Of a stretch of DNA of 64,000 bases, positions 8,655 through 17,569 are shown piece after piece. Source of the DNA: Bacteroidota bacterium (GTDB lineage: Bacteria; Bacteroidota; Bacteroidia; NS11-12g; UBA9320); contig WGNA01000010.1 of the NCBI GenBank assembly GCA_016124755.1, positions 62,001-126,000 of the forward strand. The letters run 5' to 3'. Both the position numbers and the translations under genes were made by a program. Positions within the stretch are counted from its first letter, which is position 1. Each line of letters begins with the position of its first letter. The notes beneath the pieces were generated by a model that saw only the letters and a list, made by a program, of their open reading frames with translations, was not told the origin of the DNA and made no database searches.

Positions 8655-9770
8655 TTATCCTAAGAATTCTTCAACCGGATGATATTCCAGATTGAAGGCT
8701 TCCGATACGCCTTTATAGCAAACCTTACCGTTGATAACGTTGAGACCAAGTTTCAGTTCATTGTTGTCGGTACATGCTTTCTTCCAGCCTTTGTTTGCCA
8801 GTTGAATTGCATAGGGTAAAGTGGCGTTTGTGAGTGCAAGAGTTGATGTGTAGGGTACAGCTCCCGGCATGTTGGCAACACAGTAGTGAACCACGTCGTC
8901 GATCACAAATGTCGGATGTTCATGAGTTGTCGGGCGACAGGTTTCGATACAACCTCCCTGATCAACCGCAACGTCAACCAACACAGTTCCCGGACGCATT
9001 TCTTTCAGCATGTCGCGGGTAATAAGGTGTGGTGCTTTTGCTCCCGGAATCAAAACCGCTCCTACAATCAGATCGTGTGTTCCGATGAGTTCGCGGATGT
9101 TGTATTCGTTGCTCATAAAGGTGTTAACATTCGCCGGCATAACGTCGTCGAGGTAACGGAGACGTGGAAGACTCAGGTCCATGATAGTAACGTCTGCTCC
9201 CATACCCGCAGCCATTTTCGCTGCGTTAGTTCCAACAACTCCACCACCGAGAATCAACACTTTGGCAGGCCGAACTCCCGGAACTCCTCCGAGCAGAATT
9301 CCTCTTCCACCCATTGGTTTTTCCAAATATTTCGCGCCTTCCTGAATTGCCATTCTTCCGGCAACTTCACTCATCGGCACCAACAAAGGCAAAGAGCGAT
9401 CTGCCTTTTCAACCGTTTCGTAAGCAAGACAAACACTCTTATTTTCCATCATCGCCAAAGTCAATGGTTCATGACTGGCAAAGTGGAAATAGGTAAAGAG
9501 CAACTGACCTTCTTTAATGAGTTTGTACTCGGGTTCAATCGGTTCCTTAACCTTGATGATCATTTCCGCAATTGCGTAAGTCTCTTCAATGGTTTGCAGA
9601 ATGTTCGCCCCGGCATGGATGTATTCTTCGTCTGAAAATCCACTGCCGATTCCTGCTGTTGACTGCACGTGAACAGTATGTCCGTGCTTCATTAATTCTC
9701 TAACTCCGGCTGGTGTTACGGCCACCCGGTTCTCGTTGTTCTTTATTTCCTTTGGTACTCCGATGATCAT
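8655..9770 (-). CDS. ald: Alanine dehydrogenase
   Basis: 371 residues. It catalyses reversible NAD-dependent deamination of L-alanine to pyruvate and ammonia. The N-terminus MIIGVPKEIKNNENRVAVTP is characteristic. The catalytic region includes FTYFHFASHE, and the NAD-binding Rossmann motif is LILGGGVVGTNAAK. The ending (VIDDVVHYCVANMPGAVP...) is also typical. I chose ATG at 9770, which gives the normal family length. An in-frame TTG at 9794 would add 8 residues but lies inside a promoter-like TATCTTTG box, so it is unlikely to be used. The downstream hydrolase may share its transcript. Confidence 0.96.
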   Translation of the reverse strand: MIIGVPKEIKNNENRVAVTPAGVRELMKHGHTVHVQSTAGIGSGFSDEEYIHAGANILQTIEETYAIAEMIIKVKEPIEPEYKLIKEGQLLFTYFHFASHEPLTLAMMENKSVCLAYETVEKADRSLPLLVPMSEVAGRMAIQEGAKYLEKPMGGRGILLGGVPGVRPAKVLILGGGVVGTNAAKMAAGMGADVTIMDLSLPRLRYLDDVMPANVNTFMSNEYNIRELIGTHDLIVGAVLIPGAKAPHLITRDMLKEMRPGTVLVDVAVDQGGCIETCRPTTHEHPTFVIDDVVHYCVANMPGAVPYTSTLALTNATLPYAIQLANKGWKKACTDNNELKLGLNVINGKVCYKGVSEAFNLEYHPVEEFLG

Positions 9771-9791
9771 GTCGGTCTCTTTTTGGGTCGG

Positions 9792-9799
9792 CAAAGATA
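9792..9799 (-). promoter_or_regulatory. Candidate -7 promoter element for ald
   Basis: Read on the minus strand this is TATCTTTG, an exact TAnnTTTG match, ending 21 nt before the ald ATG. The same box precedes sucA at 62633-62640. No clear -33 TTG was found. Confidence 0.55.
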
Positions 9800-9826
9800 G
9801 ACCGTCATTCGTATATCAGACTGTTT

Positions 9827-11023
9827 TCATTGTGATATGATAAATTTTTGGTTTACTCTTTTATATCGGCTTACCGCACTCAAAACATAAATGCCCGGTT
9901 TTAAGAATGGAAGCGGTAAATAATCTGTGTTCGGGAACCTGCTGATGTCGATCACAATGTCTTCTCCTGTGAAACACGAAATGGCAACAAAATCAATCGC
10001 CTCATCAAAACCGCCAATTGAGAAATAGCCCTGCTCCGGAAACACCCGGATAGTAGGCGTATTGTTATTTCCATTTTCGCGGACGAACAACAACGGTGAA
10101 TAATTTTGATCACCGTTGAAATCCAATTGAATGAACCGTACATAAAATTGGGTTTGCATCAATGGCATCTGAAAAGTGTACTCGTGCAACACCTCACTGT
10201 TTCCGGCTCCGGGAACAAAGCCGGCTTCGGTCCATAAAGTTCCGTCGGTGCTAAATTCTATCCGGAATCCGCTGTTATTTATTTCCGTTGCAGTTGACCA
10301 GAAGATTTGGGCGCCAAGCGGTTGCCAGATGTAACCAAAGTGAAGGAGTTCAATCGGGAGGGCGAGATTATCATCCGGAGCACAGGAAGAATAATTAGCA
10401 TAAGCACTTGCCGCCCCGGTGTCGTTCCATGTAACATAATTTCCATCGGCGTTGGAAGACCATCCGTTTGTATACCGGAAATCCTGCGTATCTCCGGGAA
10501 GGATGACACGCAGGTTCCGGTAATTCGATGGTGCATTCACAAAATTTCCATTGACATTCCAGCTCGGGTCAATCGAAAACAGAACCGGAATATCTCCGGT
10601 GGAAGAACCACACCAATACGAAAAATCAGGCGTGTCGGTTGGTGCTTCATACATCACCACGAAATAGCTTCCAGCCCTGATGGTGTCTGCATTTGTTGCG
10701 TTCAGAAAATTAAAATCACACGTTCCGTTAAGATAAGCGTTTAGAGCGTTTACATAACCCGCATTTCCGGAAGAAAGGAACGAATCGGAGTAGGTTGTGG
10801 TAGCCGGAAATGAGTTGCTGTACCGAAGCTGAAAGTCACCGGAAGAAACAACGAAATCCCCACCGGAATTGTAGAGCACAACGTACTCGTTTTCTCCCTC
10901 CGAACCCCCGCCGGAACAGGCATTTACCATTACGCTTCGCAGGCTTTGCGCTTCTGCTAATACGGCTAAAAGCAGGAACAATACGAGGATAAGAACCCTC
11001 AGAGTTTTGAGTGTTTGATTCAT
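9827..11023 (-). CDS. Secreted lamin-tail-like protein with divergent C-terminal sorting-type domain
   Basis: 398 residues from ATG at 11023, which puts a signal peptide (MNQTLKTLRVLILVLFLLL...AEAQ) at the N-terminus. An upstream in-frame TTG at 11068 would add 15 residues before the signal and is less likely. The first domain (SVMVNACSGGGSEGENEYV...) resembles the lamin-tail fold used in bacterial surface proteins. The middle (LPIELLHFGYIWQPLGAQIFW...) is the fibronectin-like segment that usually precedes a T9SS tail. The last 75 residues look like a type A sorting domain (LKPGIYVLSA...QKFIISQ) but lack the usual PNP motif, having RVFPEQG instead. Its role is unknown. Confidence 0.75.
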   Translation of the reverse strand: MNQTLKTLRVLILVLFLLLAVLAEAQSLRSVMVNACSGGGSEGENEYVVLYNSGGDFVVSSGDFQLRYSNSFPATTTYSDSFLSSGNAGYVNALNAYLNGTCDFNFLNATNADTIRAGSYFVVMYEAPTDTPDFSYWCGSSTGDIPVLFSIDPSWNVNGNFVNAPSNYRNLRVILPGDTQDFRYTNGWSSNADGNYVTWNDTGAASAYANYSSCAPDDNLALPIELLHFGYIWQPLGAQIFWSTATEINNSGFRIEFSTDGTLWTEAGFVPGAGNSEVLHEYTFQMPLMQTQFYVRFIQLDFNGDQNYSPLLFVRENGNNNTPTIRVFPEQGYFSIGGFDEAIDFVAISCFTGEDIVIDISRFPNTDYLPLPFLKPGIYVLSAVSRYKRVNQKFIISQ

Positions 11024-11128
11024 GATTAAAATGTTTGGTTGATTGAATTTACAGAAATTCTGACTCAATTAAAACCGACCGCGACATGTGTCTCAAAACC
11101 CGCTTCCCGTTTCATTGCCGTTAGCATT

Positions 11129-11136
11129 TACTTTTG
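11129..11136 (+). promoter_or_regulatory. Candidate start-proximal -7 promoter element
   Basis: TACTTTTG fits TAnnTTTG and ends only 8 nt before the lipoprotein ATG at 11145. If used, the transcript would have almost no leader. Confidence 0.4.
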
Positions 11137-11144
11137 CATCGCTC

Positions 11145-12545
11145 ATGCTTCGAATACTCCGGAACCTGCTTTTTATACTTGTTATCTTTCAATCGTGTCG
11201 TGAGGAAGAATCTTTTTTTACCGGCTCAGTTACGCTCCAGCCCAGTATCGACACCATCTTTTTTGATACGGTATTTACCGATTTCTCTCCGGGTGTTCCG
11301 CTTTCGGTGAATAAGCAATTCACTATTGTAAACCCGTTGAACCAGTCGGTGAAAACCAATATTAGCGTGGGCGGAGGAAAGGAAAGTCCGTTTCGCATTA
11401 ATGTCGATGGTCGCGTAGGGCCTGAGGTTACCGATGTAGAAATTCTTCCGGGTGATTCTATTTATGTCTTTGTGGAAGTAAGTGTCGATCCTATTAATAA
11501 TGGTCCGGACTATTTGCCGCTGATCGTACGCGATTCCATTGTGATGAGTACAAATGGAAACCGGCAGAATGTACAACTCAGAGCCTGGGGACAAGACGCG
11601 CATTATTACCTGAATGACACGATTTGCGATATGGTTCTGGATGATAAACTCAAACCGTATGTGGTTCATGGTTATTTATATGTCCCTGAGAATTGCGTAC
11701 TCACGATTAAACCCGGTGTGCGTTTTTATTTTGCTCCCAGGTCGTGGCTTTACGTGGAAGGAACTTTGAAAATCGAGGGCACGAATGCGGAACCGGTTTG
11801 GTTTGAAGGCGATCGTCTTCAGCCCGATTTTGAAGAGGAAGCCGGACAGTGGGGTGGCATCTGGTTCGACTATCTGAGTAATAATAATACCATAACGCAC
11901 GCCCGAATTAAAAACGGAACGGTTGGAATTTACTGTGATTCTTCGGCATCAATCGGCTCGGTTCCGAATGTGATTGTGCAGAATACAATGGTGAGAAATA
12001 TGTCGTACGACGGATTGTCCGGTAAGTCGTGTTACATACGAGCGATTAATTCTGTATTCGATAATTGCGGCCGCTATTCCTTTTTAGGGTTATGGGGTGG
12101 CAAGTACGAATTATACCACAACGACTTCATAACGTATGGATATTACTTCGGAAGGAAGGATCCCACTTTCGTTCTCAATAATATCGAGACAAACGAATTC
12201 GGACAGGTTTTAAGAACCTTCAACATTTCTGCAGATGTAAAAAATTGCATCATCGATGGAAATTTAAAAGAAGAAGTAGGTTTTGGAATTGATCAGAATA
12301 AGGTCGGTTCATTCACCTTTGATTTCAATTTGTGTAAGACCCAACAGAAGCTCGATCAGAATAATCTGAAGAATGTGCTGATTAATTCAGGAGATGTAAT
12401 TTTTGTGAACTACCGCAAATACGATTATCACCTTGATCCCGCTTCACCGGCAATAAATATTGGTGCTCTGATTGGAATTAATACCGATCTCGAAGGAACA
12501 ACGAGAGATTCGAAGCCGGATGCAGGTGCATTCGAATTCCATTAA
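11145..12545 (+). CDS. Lipoprotein with right-handed beta-helix
   Basis: 466 residues from ATG at 11145. The N-terminus is a short lipoprotein signal (MLRILRNLLFILVIFQSC) with the lipobox Cys after FQS. An earlier ATG at 11088 would bury this signal behind 19 extra residues. After an immunoglobulin-like region (about 40-160), the protein has the repeated short strand pattern of a right-handed parallel beta-helix (VHGYLYVPENCVLTIKPGVRF, WGGIWFDYLSNNNTITHARI...). Such proteins are exposed on the outer membrane and often bind or cleave polysaccharides. No catalytic residues can be assigned. The methyltransferase gene begins 8 bp downstream, suggesting a shared transcript. Confidence 0.82.
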   Translation: MLRILRNLLFILVIFQSCREEESFFTGSVTLQPSIDTIFFDTVFTDFSPGVPLSVNKQFTIVNPLNQSVKTNISVGGGKESPFRINVDGRVGPEVTDVEILPGDSIYVFVEVSVDPINNGPDYLPLIVRDSIVMSTNGNRQNVQLRAWGQDAHYYLNDTICDMVLDDKLKPYVVHGYLYVPENCVLTIKPGVRFYFAPRSWLYVEGTLKIEGTNAEPVWFEGDRLQPDFEEEAGQWGGIWFDYLSNNNTITHARIKNGTVGIYCDSSASIGSVPNVIVQNTMVRNMSYDGLSGKSCYIRAINSVFDNCGRYSFLGLWGGKYELYHNDFITYGYYFGRKDPTFVLNNIETNEFGQVLRTFNISADVKNCIIDGNLKEEVGFGIDQNKVGSFTFDFNLCKTQQKLDQNNLKNVLINSGDVIFVNYRKYDYHLDPASPAINIGALIGINTDLEGTTRDSKPDAGAFEFH

Positions 12546-12553
12546 TTCCGGGA

Positions 12554-13267
12554 ATGTCGGCGGATTTTCAGTGTAAACAGTTTTTGATTTCGCAGAGGAA
12601 TTCCGCGATGAAGGTGGGAACCGACAGCATGTTGCTCGGGAGTTGGGCTGATTTTTCATTTTGTCACAACCTGCTCGACATTGGAACGGGAACCGGACTT
12701 TTATCACTGATGATCGCCCAGCGTTTTCCGGAAATCCGGATTACTGCAATTGAAAATGATGCGGGTGCAGCAAACGATGCTGAGCTCAATTTTTACCGGT
12801 CGGTTTTTTCGGATCGAATTCAACTGATCCGGGCAGATGCATCCCACTGGAGATCCGATACAATTCTGTTCGATGCCATTATCTGCAATCCGCCGTATTT
12901 CACAAACGGACCGGAAGCCGGAAATGCGCAACGTCATCAAGCCAGAAATGCCTGTCATTTTAATGAGGAAGATCTCGTAAGAATAATAGATTCGTCGTGT
13001 TCGGATGCTTTAAAAATCGCACTCGTGCTGCCGGTTGATCGTTTCCAATCGTATTCAAAATCTTTGGATTCAGCCGGATTAAAGATTGTGGGAATTATGA
13101 AAATTCATCCGAAACAAGGCAAAACCGAAAGTCGATATCTCGCACAATGGGGGCGAAATTATACCGGCGAACCGATCATCGATTCTTTGAACATCCGGGA
13201 TTCTACAAACCAATACAGTTCAGCATATAAAAAGCTGACAGAGGATTTTTATTTGGGGTTGGGTTGA
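12554..13267 (+). CDS. trmN6: tRNA1(Val) (adenine(37)-N6)-methyltransferase, TrmN6-like
   Basis: 237 residues. The protein is a Rossmann-type SAM methyltransferase: SAM motif DIGTGTG (42-48), acidic loop IENDA (67-71), and the N6-adenine signature NPPY at 112-115. The N-terminus (FQCKQFLISQRNSAMKVGTDSMLLG) is characteristic of the TrmN6/YfiC family, which methylates A37 of tRNA-Val. It follows the lipoprotein gene by 8 bp and faces the 13297-14016 gene tail to tail. Confidence 0.92.
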   Translation: MSADFQCKQFLISQRNSAMKVGTDSMLLGSWADFSFCHNLLDIGTGTGLLSLMIAQRFPEIRITAIENDAGAANDAELNFYRSVFSDRIQLIRADASHWRSDTILFDAIICNPPYFTNGPEAGNAQRHQARNACHFNEEDLVRIIDSSCSDALKIALVLPVDRFQSYSKSLDSAGLKIVGIMKIHPKQGKTESRYLAQWGRNYTGEPIIDSLNIRDSTNQYSSAYKKLTEDFYLGLG

Positions 13268-13296
13268 AATGCAGCCAAATCCAAATCTCTAATAAA

Positions 13297-14016
13297 TCAT
13301 AAGGAAAGCATAAAATCGATCTGGTCTAAATCAATTACATCTGTGGACCGGATCATCAGGTGTTGCTTATAAATTTCGATTTCACAATTTTCGATATCAA
13401 TCAAATGCTCCACTATTTTTTCAATAGATGAAGAGTCTTCGCCTTGTGAGATAGGGAAACATTTATAATCACCGATATCCATCGCTTCTTTCGGATTGAA
13501 AACATCATAGAATTTTTCCGTTAGTTCTTTTTGTCGGAAATAATAATGACCGGAAGAGTGCGGGATTTTCATTATTAAAACCAGATATGAGAACGAATCT
13601 GCGACTACAATACCCATTTCCTTTTCAGACTCGGCATTAACAAAATGATATCGCAATTGGTTGAAAGAGTTATTGTGAAGCGTAATTGTTTTAAAATGCC
13701 ATTTGGGTGTCTTGTCAACTTTTTTAAAACCTAAATCCAGTAAACGATTTACAATTCGCATGGTCATTTCTTCTGTCTCGTCTCCGGCTAATGCCAATTG
13801 ATCTTCGGTGAAATAAGGAAATTCTTCCGGCAGATCCCACTTTCCAGATTCTAATTGTTCCAGTGTGAGATGAGCCCCTGTAATCGGATCATAGACTGTT
13901 TCCGTGTCTAAACTTTTTTCGGTTTGCTCAGATGTTTGGCCTTTCTCATTCCGAATAAGATAAATTGGCCAACCGAACATTATAAGGACCAGTATGCCAA
14001 TAAGCAAAAAATCCAT
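13297..14016 (-). CDS. Uncharacterised membrane-anchored protein
   Basis: 239 residues I do not recognise. An N-terminal membrane helix (LLIGILVLIMFGWPIYLI, about residues 4-21) is followed by a charged soluble domain. The soluble part is rich in Glu, Asp and Phe, with no Cys pattern or catalytic motif that I can assign. It lies only 2 bp after the stop of the lysozyme-fold gene, so the two are probably translated from one message and may act together at the cell envelope. Confidence 0.7.
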   Translation of the reverse strand: MDFLLIGILVLIMFGWPIYLIRNEKGQTSEQTEKSLDTETVYDPITGAHLTLEQLESGKWDLPEEFPYFTEDQLALAGDETEEMTMRIVNRLLDLGFKKVDKTPKWHFKTITLHNNSFNQLRYHFVNAESEKEMGIVVADSFSYLVLIMKIPHSSGHYYFRQKELTEKFYDVFNPKEAMDIGDYKCFPISQGEDSSSIEKIVEHLIDIENCEIEIYKQHLMIRSTDVIDLDQIDFMLSL

Positions 14017-14018
14017 AC

Positions 14019-14630
14019 TTATTTCTTCGTCTGAACTCCGTCGTACTTAGTCCAGTCAATCTTGTTCATGAAGCGCCGTTCAAGACTTGTCCATTGTGAT
14101 TCGGGACGCCATCTTCCGCGGCCATAAGCATAGCGCGCTTTTTTCCAGCTTCCGTACAAATCGTAATTTTTTTTTAGATAATATACTCCGGCGATGATGT
14201 AATTCTGCCGGGTTTTTCCGCCGGTTAACTTCAATTCTTTATACAACATAAAAAACGATCGTTCGATAATCTGAAGATCGCCGTCTTTGATCAGATAGCT
14301 GTGGTCGTAAATATTCGGCCAGCGGCTTTCGTTCATTCCGATTTCATAAATGAGTTCGTACGGAACTCCGAAAGCTTCTGCCACGCTGTCGACAAAATCG
14401 AGAATCGAAGGAACCAACTGAACATGACAGGAAGTATCAAAACAATTGTTTAGTGCAACCGAAATCGAATCGTGTCTTAAAGAATCGCAATCACACGGAA
14501 GAACCTGAATCATGATCGAACCTTTGCGGCCATCCGGAAGAATTGTGTCCTGTTCTTCTTCCTGAGCAAAAGCAGTTGAGGCTATCGCAACAGAAAAAAC
14601 TAATGATATCAGCAGCCAGGCTTTGGTCAT
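14019..14630 (-). CDS. Periplasmic lytic-transglycosylase-like (SLT fold) protein
   Basis: 203 residues from ATG at 14630, giving a clean signal peptide (MTKAWLLISLVFSVAIASTAFA). Residues from about 95 resemble the soluble lytic transglycosylase domain. The Glu in GMNESRW sits where the catalytic Glu of the ES motif lies, GDLQI matches the GLMQI segment, and the AGVYYLKK...SWKKARYAYGRGRW region matches the AGxxYL...AYNxG motif. The enzyme would cut peptidoglycan glycan strands. An N-terminal segment with Cys at CDCD, NNC and TSC suggests disulfides. ATG at 14657 is possible but puts charged residues before the signal. Confidence 0.75.
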   Translation of the reverse strand: MTKAWLLISLVFSVAIASTAFAQEEEQDTILPDGRKGSIMIQVLPCDCDSLRHDSISVALNNCFDTSCHVQLVPSILDFVDSVAEAFGVPYELIYEIGMNESRWPNIYDHSYLIKDGDLQIIERSFFMLYKELKLTGGKTRQNYIIAGVYYLKKNYDLYGSWKKARYAYGRGRWRPESQWTSLERRFMNKIDWTKYDGVQTKK

Positions 14631-14662
14631 CGTTAATCGGTCGGGCAAGATAATCATTCCAC

Positions 14663-14670
14663 CAAACTTA
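14663..14670 (-). promoter_or_regulatory. Candidate -7 promoter element for the lysozyme-fold gene pair
   Basis: On the minus strand this reads TAAGTTTG, an exact TAnnTTTG match, 32 nt upstream of the ATG at 14630. A -33 TTG is not evident. Confidence 0.45.
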
Positions 14671-14816
14671 CACTTTATTGGATTCGGCTGTTGCCGGTGG
14701 TTAACATCCTGTTCAATTGGTACTCAGTCGATAACAGCCATGTTAAATTTTGGTTTTTTAATTTCCGCTGATCAAATCCGGCGAACAATGCCGGTTTCAA
14801 TTCCGTTCTTTGCGTA

Positions 14817-16742
14817 ATGCACCGCTGGCTATTATCATTAATTCTGTTCTCTGCAGTTCTTCCGGTTTTAGCACAAACGGAAGAGCATACCTGCAAGGAA
14901 TTAATTTATCACGATCAGCGGTTCAATCCTTCGAAGCCGCTTTTCAAATCCACAGCCGGCCACAACATCGACATTATTTACGACCGGTTAGAGTTTGATA
15001 TCGATCCGCGTTTTAATGAAATGAGTGGAGTGGTAACTACTTATTTTAAAGCGCTTGGCTCCACGGTTTCCACCATTAGCCTTGATCTTTCAGACACATT
15101 AATGGTGAATAAAGTTTCAACAAGAGGCGTTGATCTTAACTTCAGTCATCAGAATAATCTGCTCATTATTACTCTGGAAAAACCAATAAATACCGGGCAA
15201 ACCGATTCCGTGCGAATTGAATATTCCGGCGATCCGACCAACAATATTTACCAGAGTTATGCGCGTGAAAAATCCAGAACCAATGATCCGCACCCGATAG
15301 TTTGGACGATCAGCGAACCCTACGGAGCGTATATGTGGTGGCCTTGCAAAGACGGACTAACAGACAAGGTTGACTCCCTCGATATGTTTGTGAAAATCCC
15401 AAAAGGGAACAAAGCCGCTGGTAACGGAATTCTGGTGGATACTGTAAGTCTCAATGATTCGCAGGTGGTTTATCACTGGAAACACCGGTATCCGATAGCG
15501 ACCTACCTCGTTGCCACGGCGGTTACCAATTACGAAGAGTTCACCGATGTTGTATATTTTAAAAACGGAGACACGCTGCCGATTCTAAATTACATCTTTC
15601 CGGAATACGTTCCGTACGGAAGAAACCCGGCAAAGGAAACCGTGCGGATTATGAAGATGTACGACTCGTTGTTCGGGCCTTATCCTTTTATAAAGGAAAA
15701 ATACGGACATGCCCAATTTCTTCGGGGCGGCGGAATGGAACATCAGACGATGACGTTTATGGTCGACTGGAATTTCGGATTAGTCGCTCACGAACTTGCC
15801 CATCACTGGTTTGGTGATAAAGTAACCTGCGGGTCGTGGTCAGACCTTTGGTTAAATGAAGGATTTGCCACGTATTGCGCACTCTTATCGTACGATATTT
15901 TGTTGAGTCACGACGACTTCATTGCCAATAATCTCGGAAGTAGGAGCAGAGCATTTGAGAATACAAGCCTGCCGATTTATGTTTTTGATACGTTGAACGT
16001 AAGTCGTCTTTTCAGCTCTCAACTCACTTATAACAAAGCCGCACAAATGCTGCACATGCTGAGATGGATTCTGGGTGACGATGATTTTTATTCCGGTTTA
16101 AGAGCGTATCTTGAAGATAGTCGGCTTGCCTATGGTTTTGCGCGGTCTGAGGATTTGCAATTTCATTTGGAACAAGTGTCCGGTCGCGATCTCAACTACT
16201 TTTTTGATGAATGGTTGTACGGGGAAGCGTATCCCGAGTTAACGGCAGAATGGCAAAATACCGATGGTGGTGTTCAGGTACGGATTAAACAAAAAAGTAT
16301 TTCTCCGACCGTTTCATTTTTTCATTTGCCCATTGAGCTAAAGGTCGAAAATGCGAGTGAAATAAAGTACTTCCGAATAGAACCGCAGATCGCGGATACA
16401 ACATTCTTTCTTCCGACAAACTTTGTCGCCGACTCGCTTTTTATAGATCCTAATTATTGGATTCTCACTAAAAATTCCGTGTTCCGGTTAGATGAAATTT
16501 CGAAGGGAATAAAACTGATTCCCAATCCGGCCACGGATGAGATTACAGTATATTTTACCAATGAAAAACTGAAAGAAATCCGGGTTTACAATTCGGTGGG
16601 GCAATTGATTTCAGTTACGCAAGTTGGCGCCGGATCGAATCAACAAACGGTGGATCTGAACCCGATGGTTCCGGGAATTTATATGATCGAATGCACCGGA
16701 AATTCAGGGAGAATCGCCCGCAGTGAATTTATCCGGCAGTAG
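14817..16742 (+). CDS. M1-family metallo-aminopeptidase with T9SS C-terminal domain
   Basis: 641 residues with a signal peptide ending near VLAQ (20). It is a zinc aminopeptidase of the gluzincin M1 family. The zinc motif HELAHHWFG begins at His325, with ligands His325 and His329, catalytic Glu326 and third ligand Glu348 in NEGF. The substrate-binding GxMEN loop appears as GGMEH (305-309), a form I recall from other Bacteroidota. Residues after about 565 are a type A sorting tail (LIPNPATDEITVYF...PGIYMIEC), so the enzyme is exported across the outer membrane by T9SS, probably to trim peptides outside the cell. The alpha/beta hydrolase follows after 59 bp. Confidence 0.93.
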   Translation: MHRWLLSLILFSAVLPVLAQTEEHTCKELIYHDQRFNPSKPLFKSTAGHNIDIIYDRLEFDIDPRFNEMSGVVTTYFKALGSTVSTISLDLSDTLMVNKVSTRGVDLNFSHQNNLLIITLEKPINTGQTDSVRIEYSGDPTNNIYQSYAREKSRTNDPHPIVWTISEPYGAYMWWPCKDGLTDKVDSLDMFVKIPKGNKAAGNGILVDTVSLNDSQVVYHWKHRYPIATYLVATAVTNYEEFTDVVYFKNGDTLPILNYIFPEYVPYGRNPAKETVRIMKMYDSLFGPYPFIKEKYGHAQFLRGGGMEHQTMTFMVDWNFGLVAHELAHHWFGDKVTCGSWSDLWLNEGFATYCALLSYDILLSHDDFIANNLGSRSRAFENTSLPIYVFDTLNVSRLFSSQLTYNKAAQMLHMLRWILGDDDFYSGLRAYLEDSRLAYGFARSEDLQFHLEQVSGRDLNYFFDEWLYGEAYPELTAEWQNTDGGVQVRIKQKSISPTVSFFHLPIELKVENASEIKYFRIEPQIADTTFFLPTNFVADSLFIDPNYWILTKNSVFRLDEISKGIKLIPNPATDEITVYFTNEKLKEIRVYNSVGQLISVTQVGAGSNQQTVDLNPMVPGIYMIECTGNSGRIARSEFIRQ

Positions 16743-16801
16743 AAAAAATTCGAAGTTTGATTTTTTAAGATCGCTTCTTTTTTAAAGACGATTTTTGCGC
16801 C

Positions 16802-17482
16802 ATGTATCCACTTCTTTTATTACATGGTGCCCTGGGCAATGCAGATCAGTTTCAACCACTAAACGGATTAATCACCGACCGTCAGGTTTTAACTATGACT
16901 TTCCCCGGTCACAGCGGAAAGGCGCATCACGGCGCACTGAACTTTGAAATTTTTGTGGATGCAATTCAATCGTATCTCGACAAAAGAGACATTGAAGTTT
17001 GCGATGTTTTCGGATTCAGTATGGGTGGTTATGCCGCATTAAAATCTGCCATTCGCTTCCCCGACAGATTCCGGAAAATAGCCACACTCGGAACCAAATT
17101 CAACTGGACACCCGAATCGGCAGCCAAAGAAGTTGCCATGTTAAACCCGGATAAGATTCTGGAAAAAGTTCCGGCTTTTGCTGAGACTCTGGAAGAACGA
17201 CACGGCGAAAACTGGAAACAACTGATGCAGCAAACCGCCGGTATGATGACAGCTCTCGGAAACGGACAAGCCATGAAAGAAAGCGATCTTTCGGAAGTAT
17301 ATAACCGTGTAGTGATTGGCAGAGGGAGTGAAGATAAAATGGTGAGTGAGGAAGAAAGTCGCTGGGCGGCCCAAAATCTCTGGGACGGATCTTATGTCGA
17401 ATTGCCGGGAGTTGAACATCCGTTCGAGAAAATGAATTTCGACGTTCTGGCGGAATTTATTCTCACGAATCTGAACCGGTAG
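16802..17482 (+). CDS. Alpha/beta hydrolase
   Basis: 226 residues, cytoplasmic (no signal). The hydrolase fold is visible: HGALGNADQF near the N-terminus forms the oxyanion hole, GFSMGGY carries nucleophile Ser73, and GVEHPFEK supplies the catalytic His206. Length and layout fit small esterases or acyl-thioester hydrolases. The substrate cannot be told. The ATG follows a TTTTGC motif by 3 nt. Confidence 0.85.
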   Translation: MYPLLLLHGALGNADQFQPLNGLITDRQVLTMTFPGHSGKAHHGALNFEIFVDAIQSYLDKRDIEVCDVFGFSMGGYAALKSAIRFPDRFRKIATLGTKFNWTPESAAKEVAMLNPDKILEKVPAFAETLEERHGENWKQLMQQTAGMMTALGNGQAMKESDLSEVYNRVVIGRGSEDKMVSEEESRWAAQNLWDGSYVELPGVEHPFEKMNFDVLAEFILTNLNR

Positions 17483-17551
17483 CGGATATTAAATATTCGT
17501 GAAATCCTTTTGTTGACAGTGCTTCTCCTCTTAAGGGTGAGATATTTTGTA

Positions 17552-17559
17552 TACTTTTG
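17552..17559 (+). promoter_or_regulatory. Candidate start-proximal -7 promoter element of the giant protein gene
   Basis: TACTTTTG matches TAnnTTTG and ends 10 nt before the TTG start at 17570. A transcript starting a few bases after the box would have a leader of only a few nucleotides. No -33 TTG is seen at the expected distance. Confidence 0.42.
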
Positions 17560-17569
17560 AGCAAGCCAC

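Noticed and set aside
8886-9635. 249-codon open frame on the plus strand
   Set aside because: It lies fully antisense to alanine dehydrogenase, a confident gene, and its product has no recognisable motif.
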